This document shows positions 17,974 through 26,899 of a stretch of DNA of 64,000 nucleotides, piece by piece. Where the stretch lies: the NCBI RefSeq assembly GCF_000422325.1, contig NZ_KE383818.1, forward strand, positions 371,945 to 435,944, in the 5' to 3' direction. Origin of the DNA: Marinospirillum minutulum DSM 6287. GTDB lineage: Bacteria; Pseudomonadota; Gammaproteobacteria; Pseudomonadales; Halomonadaceae. The position numbers and the translations under genes were made by a program. Within the stretch, counting starts at the first letter, position 1. Each line of letters begins with the position of its first letter. The notes below the pieces were generated by a model, which was given only the letters and a program-made list of their open reading frames with translations, was not told the origin of the DNA and searched no databases.

Positions 17974-19353
17974 CTAGCTAATAAGCTGGTAGCAGGGGTT
18001 ATAAGTCTTGCCTGCTAGCTTCATTCGCCCCTGCTGGGCAAAAGTGCTAAGTAGTTTATCTAATAACTTAAGAAGTTCTGGGTCACCATGCAACTGAAAG
18101 GGGCCTTGTTCTTTAATTGCACGAACACCAGACTCTTTAACATTGCCAGCTACTATGCCTGAAAAGGCTCTTCTTAAATTTGCAGCTAGTAGGTGTATCG
18201 GCTGATCGCGGTGTAACTGGAGTTCAGCCATAGCTTGGTGCGTAGGATGAAAGGGTTGTTGAAACACTTCATCTATTTTTAGTCGCCAATTAAAATAGAA
18301 GGCATCCTTGTGCTTTATACGGTGCAGTTTAACATCTTGCATCGCCTGTTTCATACTGCGGGCGACTTCAACCGGATTGTTAATAATAATACGGTAGTAA
18401 TCACGCATTTGCTCGCCTAGGGTATTCACAATAAAGGTATCAATTTGCTCAAAGTAGGCGCGAGAACATTCTGGACCAGTAAAAACAACAGGAAAAGATA
18501 GGTTTTGGTTTTCTGGGTTGCTTAGTACACCTAAAAGGTAAAGAATTTCTTCAGCAGTACCAACACCGCCAGGAAAAACGATAATACCGTGCCCCAAACG
18601 TACAAAAGCTTCTAAGCGTTTTTCTATGTCTGGCATAATCACCAGTTCATTCACTATAGGGTTAGGTGCTTCGGCAGCAATAATTCCAGGCTCAGAAATA
18701 CCTATATAACGCCTTAATTTAGTACGCTGTTTAGCATGGGCAACGTTAGCACCTTTCATAGGGCCTTTCATTGCGCCTGGCCCACAACCTGTACAAATAT
18801 CTAATTCGCGTAATCCTAGGTGGTAACCAACATCTTTACTGTATTCATACTCTTCTCTTGGAATGGCGTGCCCGCCCCAGCAAACAATTAAGTTGGGCGG
18901 TAAATTAGTGCGTAGTACACGTGCATTTCTAAGAATATGAAAGACTGCATCAGTAATGCCATCACTGCTGGTTAAGTCGTGGTTGAGGCTGCGTTTTATT
19001 TCATTACTGACATAAACTAAGTCTCTTAGTACGGCAAACAGGTGTTCGCGCATTCCGCGTATCATTTCACCATCAACAAAAGCATCAGCGGGGGCTTGGG
19101 TGAGTTTTAAAAGAATGCCTCTATCGCGCTGCATTACTTCTATATCAAAGTTGGGGTATTGCTCTAGCATAGCAGCACTATCATCAATAGGGCTGCCACA
19201 AGAAAGCACTGCCAAGGCACAATGACGTAAAATTTCATGGTGACCATCACTGGAAGTTTTTCTTAGCCGATTAACTTCATGTTGTGAAAGCACTTCTAAA
19301 CTGCCTTCAGGTGAAACCAAAGCATTAATAGCACTAGTGTTGGGTGATTGCAT
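17974..19353 (-). CDS. ppnN: Pyrimidine/purine nucleotide 5'-monophosphate nucleosidase PpnN
   Basis: Cleaves nucleoside monophosphates to base and ribose 5-phosphate, part of nucleotide salvage and a (p)ppGpp target in E. coli. 459 residues match the long PpnN (YgdH) form: an N-terminal extension, a central LOG domain with GGVGTAEEILYLL, the nucleotide motif CTGCGPGAMKGPMKG, and a C-terminal extension with the HGDPELLKLLDKLL region. ATG at 19353. The following NCS2-like transporter is divergent, which would fit base uptake and salvage side by side. Confidence 0.93.
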   Translation of the reverse strand: MQSPNTSAINALVSPEGSLEVLSQHEVNRLRKTSSDGHHEILRHCALAVLSCGSPIDDSAAMLEQYPNFDIEVMQRDRGILLKLTQAPADAFVDGEMIRGMREHLFAVLRDLVYVSNEIKRSLNHDLTSSDGITDAVFHILRNARVLRTNLPPNLIVCWGGHAIPREEYEYSKDVGYHLGLRELDICTGCGPGAMKGPMKGANVAHAKQRTKLRRYIGISEPGIIAAEAPNPIVNELVIMPDIEKRLEAFVRLGHGIIVFPGGVGTAEEILYLLGVLSNPENQNLSFPVVFTGPECSRAYFEQIDTFIVNTLGEQMRDYYRIIINNPVEVARSMKQAMQDVKLHRIKHKDAFYFNWRLKIDEVFQQPFHPTHQAMAELQLHRDQPIHLLAANLRRAFSGIVAGNVKESGVRAIKEQGPFQLHGDPELLKLLDKLLSTFAQQGRMKLAGKTYNPCYQLIS

Positions 19354-19739
19354 TTAGGGGATCGCTCCTAGCGAAAATATTTATACCTTGCTTTACTCAT
19401 GATAAAACATTCGCTTACTTTTTGCGGCTAGTTTTAGCCTTGCTAACAATTGATAACAAAACCTAGGGTGCTGCCTGTTTTTAATTGCATAATTATTGAA
19501 TACTAGCAAAATAAGCTAAATAATCATGCTAGCCTAGTGGCTATTAGGTTAACAAAATTAAGTCAAGCTAGCAGTTGCTAGTTATATGGTCGAATTGGCA
19601 TCTAGGTTAATTCAGCGTAAAAAGCACCTGCCTGAACGATCACACTTATAAAAACAGTAAAGTGGCGTCGGTTCCCAAAATTACTAAATGCCATTGTTGG
19701 CTTTAGTTATAAAGATAAATTTAGCTAAGGAACTAGACT
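19354..19739. other. 386-base divergent intergenic region
   Basis: Lies between ppnN and the NCS2-like transporter and must hold both promoters. I see one 14-bp palindrome, CTAGCAGTTGCTAG at about 19566-19579, and no riboswitch that I can recognise. An AAGGA ribosome site just before 19740 belongs to the transporter. Nothing else is assigned. Confidence 0.5.
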
Positions 19740-21143
19740 GTGCTTTTAAAACGCAAATACGGTGAAGAACAACCCTACTGGCCAGCCGGCCCCTTCAAAA
19801 TTCGCCTACCTTTTATTCATTACCGCTGGGAATTGGCTGAAACCATTCAAGCCTTGGTAATGTTTGTTATTGCTATGGGTATGATTCCACTCTTAGAGAA
19901 GTACTTAGGTCTTCCCTACGATGTAGCGCTTGCCTATGTGGTTGTTGGTGGTATTGGCTTTATGCTACCTACCTTGCTGGGTGTGCCTTTTGTACCGGGT
20001 TGGATCACGCCTGCTATTCCTGTAGTGCTGCTTTTTGTAGGTGATTTTGAGCCTGGCCCAGAAGCCATTAAATCTTTGGTTGCTTTGCAATTAATGGTTA
20101 CCTTTATTTTCTTTTTTATGGGTATCACGCGTTTAGGCAGTAAGCTAATTGAAAATATACCTAAATCGTTAACCGCTGGTATTTTGTTAGGTGCAGGTAT
20201 TGCTGCCATTTCTGGTGAAATTTCTCCCGGTGGTCGTTTATTTAATACACCCATTTCTTTAAGTATTGGTGGTTTAGTAACCGTCTATGTGCTGTTTTCT
20301 TTGTCTTTCCGTGATTGGACAGAAAGATTTCGCTGGGCAAAGATGATAGCTGGTTATGGCATGGTACCAGGTATGTTGGTTACCATGGCAATAGGCTGGG
20401 GCGTAAAGGAATACCCTTTACCAAGCATTGAGTGGGGTATTAACGTACCTGCTTTTAGTAAAATTTGGGCCTACTTACCTTTTTCAATTGGCTTCCCTGA
20501 TGTGAAGTTAATGCTAGCGGCTATTCCCACGGCAATTATTGCTTACATTATTGCTTTTGGTGACATAATTGTTGGCCAAAGCTTAATTAAGCGTGTTGAC
20601 CACCTGCGCCCAGATGAAAAAATAGAAGTAAACATTGACCGAGTTCACCTAGTAACCGGTTTGCGTAACCTTATTCACTCCTTATTCGCACCCTACCCAG
20701 GTTTAGCTGGCCCCTTGTTTACAGGTGCTATGGCAACCATTGCAGAACGCTATCGTTATGGTCGTAGTGCTATGGATACTATCTATTCTGGTGCTTCAGT
20801 ATTCTGGATTGTAGGTTTTATTGCACTCTTTATGCTGCCTTTAGTAACCCTGTTTAAGCCAGTGCTACCTATTGCCTTATCCATTACTCTACTGATTACT
20901 GGTTACCTATGTATTGCAGTAGCAGTAGAGAATATTAACAATGCTACGTCTATGGGTATTGCTGGAATTATGGGTGTGGTACTAGCTACTCATGGTGCGG
21001 CTTGGGGGTTAGGTGTAGGTACGGTGCTTTACTTTATTATTGAGTTTCGTGGCTTTGGTAAGTCTGCCGCAGAAAATGAAGACGAGCCTATTCAAGTGGT
21101 TGATAATATGGCGGTTGAAGAAGATGAACCACCTAAAAGTTAA
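19740..21143 (+). CDS. NCS2/SLC23-like membrane transporter, substrate unknown
   Basis: 467 residues with about 12-14 hydrophobic segments and the overall look of the xanthine/uracil permease (NCS2) superfamily. The NCS2 substrate region may correspond to AFGDIIVGQSLIKR and PYPGLAGPLFTGAMATIAERYRYG. The family-defining NCS2 signature is not an exact match, so the substrate cannot be assigned; the member belongs to an uncharacterised subgroup. The C-terminal tail is acidic and cytosolic. The start is GTG at 19740 with AAGGA 8 bases upstream. A clear terminator follows, then a LysR-type regulator on the same strand. Confidence 0.78.
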   Translation: MLLKRKYGEEQPYWPAGPFKIRLPFIHYRWELAETIQALVMFVIAMGMIPLLEKYLGLPYDVALAYVVVGGIGFMLPTLLGVPFVPGWITPAIPVVLLFVGDFEPGPEAIKSLVALQLMVTFIFFFMGITRLGSKLIENIPKSLTAGILLGAGIAAISGEISPGGRLFNTPISLSIGGLVTVYVLFSLSFRDWTERFRWAKMIAGYGMVPGMLVTMAIGWGVKEYPLPSIEWGINVPAFSKIWAYLPFSIGFPDVKLMLAAIPTAIIAYIIAFGDIIVGQSLIKRVDHLRPDEKIEVNIDRVHLVTGLRNLIHSLFAPYPGLAGPLFTGAMATIAERYRYGRSAMDTIYSGASVFWIVGFIALFMLPLVTLFKPVLPIALSITLLITGYLCIAVAVENINNATSMGIAGIMGVVLATHGAAWGLGVGTVLYFIIEFRGFGKSAAENEDEPIQVVDNMAVEEDEPPKS

Positions 21144-21180
21144 CTAGACTGATTTATTGAACGGTTTCGCTTAAACTATA

Positions 21181-21214
21181 AAGCCCTCAACTACTGGTTG
21201 GGGGCTTTTTCCTT
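21181..21214 (+). terminator. Rho-independent terminator after the NCS2-like gene
   Basis: AAGCCCTCAAC pairs with GTTGGGGGCTT around a short CTACTG loop, followed by TTTTTCCTTTT. The long GC-rich stem and T-run are typical. Confidence 0.88.
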
Positions 21215-21267
21215 TTATAGGTACTTTTTTTGGGTGCTTTTTTTTAGGTGCAAGGGTACTAGCTACT

Positions 21268-22158
21268 ATGTTTAATGCGCTTTATTTTAGAACTTTTATT
21301 TCACTGGTTGAAACGGGTAGTTTTACCCAAACTGCACGTCAGTTAGACATGACCCAGCCAGGTGTTAGTCAGCATGTGCGTAAACTAGAAGAATACTTTA
21401 GCTTGCCGCTCTTAACCCGTAAGGGGAAGCGTTTTGAATTAACAGAGGCGGGTCGACAAGTTTATGACTATGCCTTGCGTCTTTTTTCTGAGCATGAACA
21501 GTTTCGTCACAGTTTAGAGCAGGACTTATTAGAAGGGGGTGAATGCCGTATTGCCAGCATTGAAGTGCTAGGCGTGCTGCTTTATCCCTTTGCTTTGGGT
21601 TTTATGAAAAACCACCCACGTTTACGTTTGCACCTACGTTTTGCAGATAACAGTGAAGCAATACAAGAAGTACTGAACCATAGGGTAGACATGGCTTTAG
21701 TGAGTGAAATGCAGCGCCATGCCGATTTAAGCTACGTTGAATACCTGCAAGAACCCCTTATTGTGGTAGTACCCGCTGAATACCAAGGCAATAATCTTCA
21801 AGAATTATTAGGTTTAGGTTTTATTAATCATCAGCAAGGGCAACAGCAAGCAGGTGAACTACTCAAAGCTAACTTTCCAGAAGAATACCGAGGCTCTAGG
21901 CAGTTAATACAGCGTAGCTATGTTAACCGGGTGCACCTAGCTTTAGATGCTGTCGCCCGAGGCTTAGGGTTTAGCGTTGTACCCCGCAGCGTATGGGAAG
22001 CATCAACCTGGCAACAACAAATACGTGAATGGCGTTTGCCTATTGAAACCTGTTGGCCCATTTACCGGGTTAGCTTAAAAGAGAAAACCCTACCAGAGCG
22101 TTATTTGCAGCTATTAGATGACTACCTTTCTTGGCGGCAAGGCACAGACATACGCTAA
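21268..22158 (+). CDS. LysR-family transcriptional regulator
   Basis: 296 residues. The N-terminal winged helix-turn-helix (about 4-62) reads ETGSFTQTARQLDMTQPGVS and then VSQHVRKLEEYFSLPLLTR, the LysR pattern. The rest is a periplasmic-binding-protein-like effector domain in two lobes. Its target and effector are unknown; the divergent-gene rule for LysR is not met, as the preceding NCS2-like gene is on the same strand and separated by a terminator. A strong terminator follows. Confidence 0.92.
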   Translation: MFNALYFRTFISLVETGSFTQTARQLDMTQPGVSQHVRKLEEYFSLPLLTRKGKRFELTEAGRQVYDYALRLFSEHEQFRHSLEQDLLEGGECRIASIEVLGVLLYPFALGFMKNHPRLRLHLRFADNSEAIQEVLNHRVDMALVSEMQRHADLSYVEYLQEPLIVVVPAEYQGNNLQELLGLGFINHQQGQQQAGELLKANFPEEYRGSRQLIQRSYVNRVHLALDAVARGLGFSVVPRSVWEASTWQQQIREWRLPIETCWPIYRVSLKEKTLPERYLQLLDDYLSWRQGTDIR

Positions 22159-22178
22159 TTTAACTGCTAAAAACACAA

Positions 22179-22220
22179 AAAGCTTCTAAAGACCTAAGTT
22201 AGTCTTTAGAAGCTTTAAAA
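22179..22220. terminator. Bidirectional terminator between the LysR gene and ppa
   Basis: A perfect 15-bp stem (22179-22193 with 22202-22216) around an 8-base loop, with A-rich sequence on the left and AAAA on the right. It can serve both convergent genes. Confidence 0.88.
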
Positions 22221-22229
22221 GTAGGCTAA

Positions 22230-22760
22230 CTACTGGGCTTTAAAATCTGCTTCAGATTTTAGGATAGCTTCGTGAGCATCCGCTTTAGTGCCCCAGTTTT
22301 CTACTTTTACCCACTTGCCTTCTTCTAAATCTTTGTAGTTTTCAAAGAAATGAGCGATCTGCTTGCGTAGCAGCTCAGGCACATCGTTGATGTCTTGAAC
22401 ATCGTTATAGATAGTGGTGAGTGACTGGTGAGGTACAGCAATCAGTTTAGCGTCAGAACCTGACTCATCAACCATATTCAGTACACCAACAGCGCGGCAG
22501 CGAATAACACTACCAGGCTCAACTGGATGGGGAGTAATCACTAGTACATCTAGTGCATCGCCATCTTGACCCAAAGTATTGGGAATATAACCATAGTTAG
22601 CTGGGTAAAACATCGGTGTTGCCATAAAACGGTCAACAACCAGTGCATCCATTTCTTCGTCAATTTCATATTTAACAGGTGAATGATTGGCTGGAATTTC
22701 AATCACCACGTTAATGTCTTCTGGAAGAGATTTACCAGCAGGAATCTTGTTGTAGCTCAT
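22230..22760 (-). CDS. ppa: Inorganic pyrophosphatase (family I)
   Basis: Hydrolyses pyrophosphate to two phosphates, pulling biosynthetic reactions forward. 176 residues, as in E. coli Ppa. The active-site signature is visible in [15 protein letters not shown], preceded by [13 protein letters not shown]; the [16 protein letters not shown] segment carries further Mg ligands. ATG at 22760, spaced from an upstream AGAA-rich stretch rather than a strong ribosome site (CTAGGGTC lies 7-14 bases upstream). Confidence 0.96.
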   Translation of the reverse strand: MSYNKIPAGKSLPEDINVVIEIPANHSPVKYEIDEEMDALVVDRFMATPMFYPANYGYIPNTLGQDGDALDVLVITPHPVEPGSVIRCRAVGVLNMVDESGSDAKLIAVPHQSLTTIYNDVQDINDVPELLRKQIAHFFENYKDLEEGKWVKVENWGTKADAHEAILKSEADFKAQ

Positions 22761-22949
22761 CAGCTTTAGACCCTAGTAAGAAGTGAGAATTTTTAAGCCT
22801 GTGAATTATACGTTCCTTAAGCCCATAACTCCAACCTGTTAGCGGTCTTTCAGACCAAGGGATAAGAGTAATCTACTTGAGAAGCAGGGTGTACAAGGGG
22901 GATACTACTCATATTAAAGCAGTATTCACGGTGTTTAAGGCATTTGCGC

Positions 22950-24662
22950 ATGCAGTTGGATGAATTAAAAGTTAGTTATGGTCAATCTTATTTAGCCCAA
23001 GATACCCAAAGTGCGCGTGCGTCTATGGCAGTGGCTAGCCCTAAAGACTCGCAGCTAGCTATAAAAGGCGTTGCAGCAGTAATTGCAGACTCTACTTGGC
23101 GTAATGCATTAGCTAAACAGGCAGGTGAAACCAGTGTTAAAGGGTTTATTGCCGATTATTACTCAACACCCGATAACTGGGATGTAAAAACTTCGGCAAA
23201 CCGAGTTTTATCTGCTTTAAACAGTTGGCTTTTTGCGCAAAACCGTAACCTCACCCGTGGTAGCTATATTAGCTCAATGAGTGCCTTATTAATTAGAGGC
23301 CGCCAAGCGCATTTGTTCCATATGGGCGACACCTTGGTTTACCGTTTGCGTGGTGCAGACTGCCAGCTACTTAACCGTGAGCACACCACCTTTTTAGGCG
23401 GTTATCGCTACCCGTCACGAGCGATGGGTATGGACCCTAGTTTAGATATAGATTATTTAACTTTTACAGCCAAACAAGGTGATTTGTTTTTATTTACGAC
23501 TCAAGCGGTAAAAGGCACTTTAGTACCCTCAGACTTTGTTCAGCTTATAGGTGAATATTCAGAAGACCTTAATTTAACCTGTGATCAAATCTTAAAAAGA
23601 GCCATGGAAAAAGCCAGTCGGCGTGGCTACTCCAGCTACAATTTCTGCTTTCAGCTTTTAAGAATTGATCAAGTGCCTCAAGAAGTTGTTGAAGGGCTAG
23701 GAGAGGCTTATACCAGCTTGCCTATGCCTGTAGAGCTTAACCCAGGTGATGAAGTTGATGGCTACCGAGTAACCAAGGTTTTATCGCGCAGTGCAACCAG
23801 TCGTATTTATCGAGTTTATGATGTTGCAACCAATCGTAACCTAGTACTAAAAGCCCCTTCACCCCAAATAGCACGTAAAAAAGAATTTATTGCCCACTTT
23901 ATAATGCAGCAATGGGTAGTAGAGAGGGTTTCTTCACCCTATGTTGCCAAGGTTGTTGATTTATCTAAGCCACGTACGCAGTTATATTATTTAATGGAGT
24001 ACATTGAAGGGCGAACCTTAGAAGAATGGTTAAAAGATAATCCAGCTGCCGATATCAAGGTAAGGGTCGATTTAATTGAACAGCTAACCAAAGCGGTTAG
24101 AGCTATGCATAGGCGGGAAGTATTACACCAAAACCTTAACCCACAAAACATTATGGTTGATACCAACGGAATATTAAAGCTAGTTGATTTTGCTGCTTGT
24201 GGTGTAGCCAAGATGGTCGATTTACCTCCTGTATCTACCCTAGCAAGGCGTGTTGGTTTAACAGCCTACTCTGCACCTGAGTACCGTTTAGGAAAAGAGC
24301 CTAATGAAAGGTCGGATCAATTTTCAGTAGCGGCTATAGCCTATGAAATTTTAACTGGGCAGCAACCCTATGTTGGTCAGCTAGAAAGCCTTAACTCTAA
24401 AGTCGATTTTGCCCGCTTAGATTACCTTTCTGCCTTTCAACTTAATCCTAAGCTGCCCGAATGGATAGATCTGCCCTTGCATAAAGCCCTACAGCCTAAC
24501 CCTGAGTTACGTTACCGTCGTTTGTCAGAGTTTATTTATGATTTAAAAAAGCCATCTGCTAGCCAGTTGAATCAGCAAGCAGGTGAGAGCAAACCCCTTA
24601 ATTTTTGGAAGGGTTTAGCCGGTTTTCTGTTATTGTTGTTGTTATTGAGTTTATTTTATTAA
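22950..24662 (+). CDS. PP2C-like phosphatase fused to a Ser/Thr kinase-like domain, both apparently catalytically dead
   Basis: 570 residues from ATG 22950 (AAGG 9 bases upstream). Residues about 5-240 resemble PP2C phosphatases and about 265-535 a Hanks-type kinase, then a C-terminal membrane anchor (LAGFLLLLLLLSLFY). The architecture matches the bifunctional kinase/phosphatase known near nitrate-assimilation genes in Pseudomonas. Key residues are missing, however: the metal motif ADG is ADS (47-48), the TDG position is TTQ (183-185), the final DN is YN (230-231), the kinase HxD is HQN (393-395) with Asn for the following Lys, and DFG is DFA (413-415). K301 (ATP-binding Lys) remains. It may act as a scaffold. 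Followed by a DUF1451-type gene. Confidence 0.85.
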   Translation: MQLDELKVSYGQSYLAQDTQSARASMAVASPKDSQLAIKGVAAVIADSTWRNALAKQAGETSVKGFIADYYSTPDNWDVKTSANRVLSALNSWLFAQNRNLTRGSYISSMSALLIRGRQAHLFHMGDTLVYRLRGADCQLLNREHTTFLGGYRYPSRAMGMDPSLDIDYLTFTAKQGDLFLFTTQAVKGTLVPSDFVQLIGEYSEDLNLTCDQILKRAMEKASRRGYSSYNFCFQLLRIDQVPQEVVEGLGEAYTSLPMPVELNPGDEVDGYRVTKVLSRSATSRIYRVYDVATNRNLVLKAPSPQIARKKEFIAHFIMQQWVVERVSSPYVAKVVDLSKPRTQLYYLMEYIEGRTLEEWLKDNPAADIKVRVDLIEQLTKAVRAMHRREVLHQNLNPQNIMVDTNGILKLVDFAACGVAKMVDLPPVSTLARRVGLTAYSAPEYRLGKEPNERSDQFSVAAIAYEILTGQQPYVGQLESLNSKVDFARLDYLSAFQLNPKLPEWIDLPLHKALQPNPELRYRRLSEFIYDLKKPSASQLNQQAGESKPLNFWKGLAGFLLLLLLLSLFY

Positions 24663-24688
24663 GTAAGAGCCGTGTTTTGGAGAAACAA

Positions 24689-25207
24689 ATGACAGATCAA
24701 ACATCACGCCTAGTTGAGTTGTACGACAACTTGGTTGAGCGTTTATATGAAACAAAACTAGAGCTAGAAAAGTCGAGCCAAGCGCTAGACTTAGAAAAAG
24801 AAATAGAACGCCTAGTTGAAGCAGAGCAAGATATAGAGCGTTTAACACGAGAAGAAGCTGATTTATTAACCACTTGGCTAAAACGTGATTTACAAGACTT
24901 ACGTTCGTATTTAGTAGAAACAGGCAAGGGCGTAAGAAATTGGCTGGCACAAGAAAGCCAGCTATTGAGCGAGCAGTTTGTTCATTGGTTAAAGCAGGTA
25001 GCCGACCCTTCTTTGCTTGATGCTCGCACCTTGCAAGAAGACTTGGCTAGTCGTGAAGACCCCACCCTTTACCATACAGGTGAGCTAGCAATGGCGGGCA
25101 CGTTCAACTGCTCTAGCTGCGAAAAGAAAATTGAATTAACCGCCACGCATAGGTTAGATGCTTGTCACCGTTGCGATGGCCGTGTTTTTATTCGCAGCCC
25201 TGAATAA
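24689..25207 (+). CDS. Zinc-ribbon-containing coiled-coil protein (DUF1451-like)
   Basis: 172 residues from ATG 24689, which has GGAG 7 bases upstream. The N-terminal part (about 5-110) is charged and helical, starting with LVELYDNLVERLYETKLELE; the C-terminus holds a zinc ribbon with two CxxC pairs (CSSC and CHRC, about 27 residues apart). This matches the DUF1451 family of gammaproteobacterial zinc-ribbon proteins of unknown function. It starts 26 bases after the phosphatase-kinase pseudoenzyme gene, so cotranscription is likely. Confidence 0.82.
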   Translation: MTDQTSRLVELYDNLVERLYETKLELEKSSQALDLEKEIERLVEAEQDIERLTREEADLLTTWLKRDLQDLRSYLVETGKGVRNWLAQESQLLSEQFVHWLKQVADPSLLDARTLQEDLASREDPTLYHTGELAMAGTFNCSSCEKKIELTATHRLDACHRCDGRVFIRSPE

Positions 25208-25223
25208 CAAGCAAAAACTTAAA

Positions 25224-26777
25224 CTAGTTAAACGCCTGAATAGTCGATTCTAGCTCGCGGCTCTGAGCATTAAGTTCTTCTAGTGCATCGCAGGCTAGTT
25301 TTGCACCTTCCAAGGTTGTTGTTGCTTGTTGGTTGATCGAGCTAATACGCAGATCAATTTCTTCTGCAACATTACGCTGCTGACTAACGGCTGTAGCAAC
25401 CTGTATTTCTCTATCTGCAATACCAGAAAAAGCTTGTTCAATGCTAGTAAAGCTAGTCATGGCATCTAATACCTGGCTACGACTGCCACTAATGCTTGAT
25501 TCATTTTGAGTCATTCGCTCTACAACGCGTTTAACGGTTAGGCGTATCTGTTCAAGAGTAGTGTGGGTGTCTTCTGTTGAAGCATGGGTACGGGCAGCCA
25601 GTTCACGTACTTCATCTGCAACCACCGCAAAACCACGCCCAGCCTCACCCGCACGCGCTGCTTCTATAGCCGCATTCAGTGCAAGTAAATTGGTTTGCTC
25701 AGAAATGCCAGCAATTTGCTGCATAATGTGGTCAACTTCTTGGCTAGCTTGGCTAAGCTTATTCACTTCTTCTGAAGTTTCATGCAGCTCAGTACAAACC
25801 TGCTGAATCGATTCTGCAGTGCTAGCTATGTTTTTATAGGCGCTAGTACAAACTTCACTAGAAGCATCTAAGTGCTTAGAGTTAGTGGTAATGTTATGGT
25901 CTATTTCTCGAATACTAGCCGACATTTCGTGAATGGCTGTGGCTATTAGCTCTAAGTCTTGTTCTTGCTTATTTAAAGATTCAGTGTTGTTGGCTATTTG
26001 TGTGGTCAGCTTATCCATTACATTACGAATAGCATTATGGGTATCTGACATGCGACCTAAAATAGTACGTGTTTGCGCACGGTAGGCATAAAAACTTAGT
26101 TCTATGGATGCAGTTTCATCACGGCGTTGCGTAAAGATTTTTTGAGCAGTGGGGTTGTTTATAACTTTTAAGCTTAGCTGTTGCAGTTGGCGTAAGGGTG
26201 ACAAGCTAAACCAAGTAAAGGCTAGAGCCAATAAAGGAAAAATGCTTAACCAAAGCCAGCTATATTGCGGTAGCAGATAACTAGCTAAACCACTTATAAA
26301 AGGAGCAACTAAAGCTAGGGTTAGTAATTTAGTGTGAATAACAGGCTGACTAGTAACGGCTGGGTTTTTACCAGCATTAATTTTTTTGTAAACCGCCTCT
26401 GCTTTTAATTTTCTAGCATCAGAAGGGCTAGTGCGTACAGACTGGTAGCCAACAATTTTGTTGTCTTGGAAGATAGGCGTGACATAGGCATCAACCCAAT
26501 AGTAATCACCATTTTTACAACGGTTTTTTACTACGCCGTACCAAGATTTTCCTTGCTTTAATGCTGCCCAAAGCTCTTTAAATGCTAGAGGTGGTATGTC
26601 TGGATGACGAACAAGGTTGTGGTTTTTACCTACTAATTCCTCAAGACTAAAGCCACTAACCTCACAAAAGGCAGGGTTGGCGTAGGTAATTATGCCTTTT
26701 AAGTCAGTGGTTGAAACGAGTCGAGTCTCTTGATCAAACTTACGTTCTTGCTGAGTGATCGGCAGGTTGGTTTTCAT
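25224..26777 (-). CDS. Aer-like methyl-accepting chemotaxis protein with PAS domain
   Basis: 517 residues. An N-terminal PAS domain (about 15-125) with [21 protein letters not shown] is like the FAD-binding PAS of the redox receptor Aer. Two hydrophobic segments at about 150-190 anchor it without a periplasmic sensor domain. The C-terminal signalling domain has the tip [20 protein letters not shown] and the surrounding coiled coil. It probably senses redox state or oxygen; the cofactor is inferred from family. The start is ATG at 26777. It ends 16 bases after convergent DUF1451-type gene. Confidence 0.92.
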   Translation of the reverse strand: MKTNLPITQQERKFDQETRLVSTTDLKGIITYANPAFCEVSGFSLEELVGKNHNLVRHPDIPPLAFKELWAALKQGKSWYGVVKNRCKNGDYYWVDAYVTPIFQDNKIVGYQSVRTSPSDARKLKAEAVYKKINAGKNPAVTSQPVIHTKLLTLALVAPFISGLASYLLPQYSWLWLSIFPLLALAFTWFSLSPLRQLQQLSLKVINNPTAQKIFTQRRDETASIELSFYAYRAQTRTILGRMSDTHNAIRNVMDKLTTQIANNTESLNKQEQDLELIATAIHEMSASIREIDHNITTNSKHLDASSEVCTSAYKNIASTAESIQQVCTELHETSEEVNKLSQASQEVDHIMQQIAGISEQTNLLALNAAIEAARAGEAGRGFAVVADEVRELAARTHASTEDTHTTLEQIRLTVKRVVERMTQNESSISGSRSQVLDAMTSFTSIEQAFSGIADREIQVATAVSQQRNVAEEIDLRISSINQQATTTLEGAKLACDALEELNAQSRELESTIQAFN

Positions 26778-26899
26778 TTAGTGAGTCTCAAGCGTTATAT
26801 TTTTTTATGAGCACTCACTAAACCAAATATTAAAGAGCGCTAATTAAGCGCGCTATTATGATGCAAGTCAAAAAAAACTCAATCCTACTAAGGTGTATT

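Noticed and set aside
22179-22216. 15-bp perfect stem as an attenuator or regulatory RNA for ppa
   Set aside because: It lies between the ends of two convergent genes, where a bidirectional terminator is the simple explanation.
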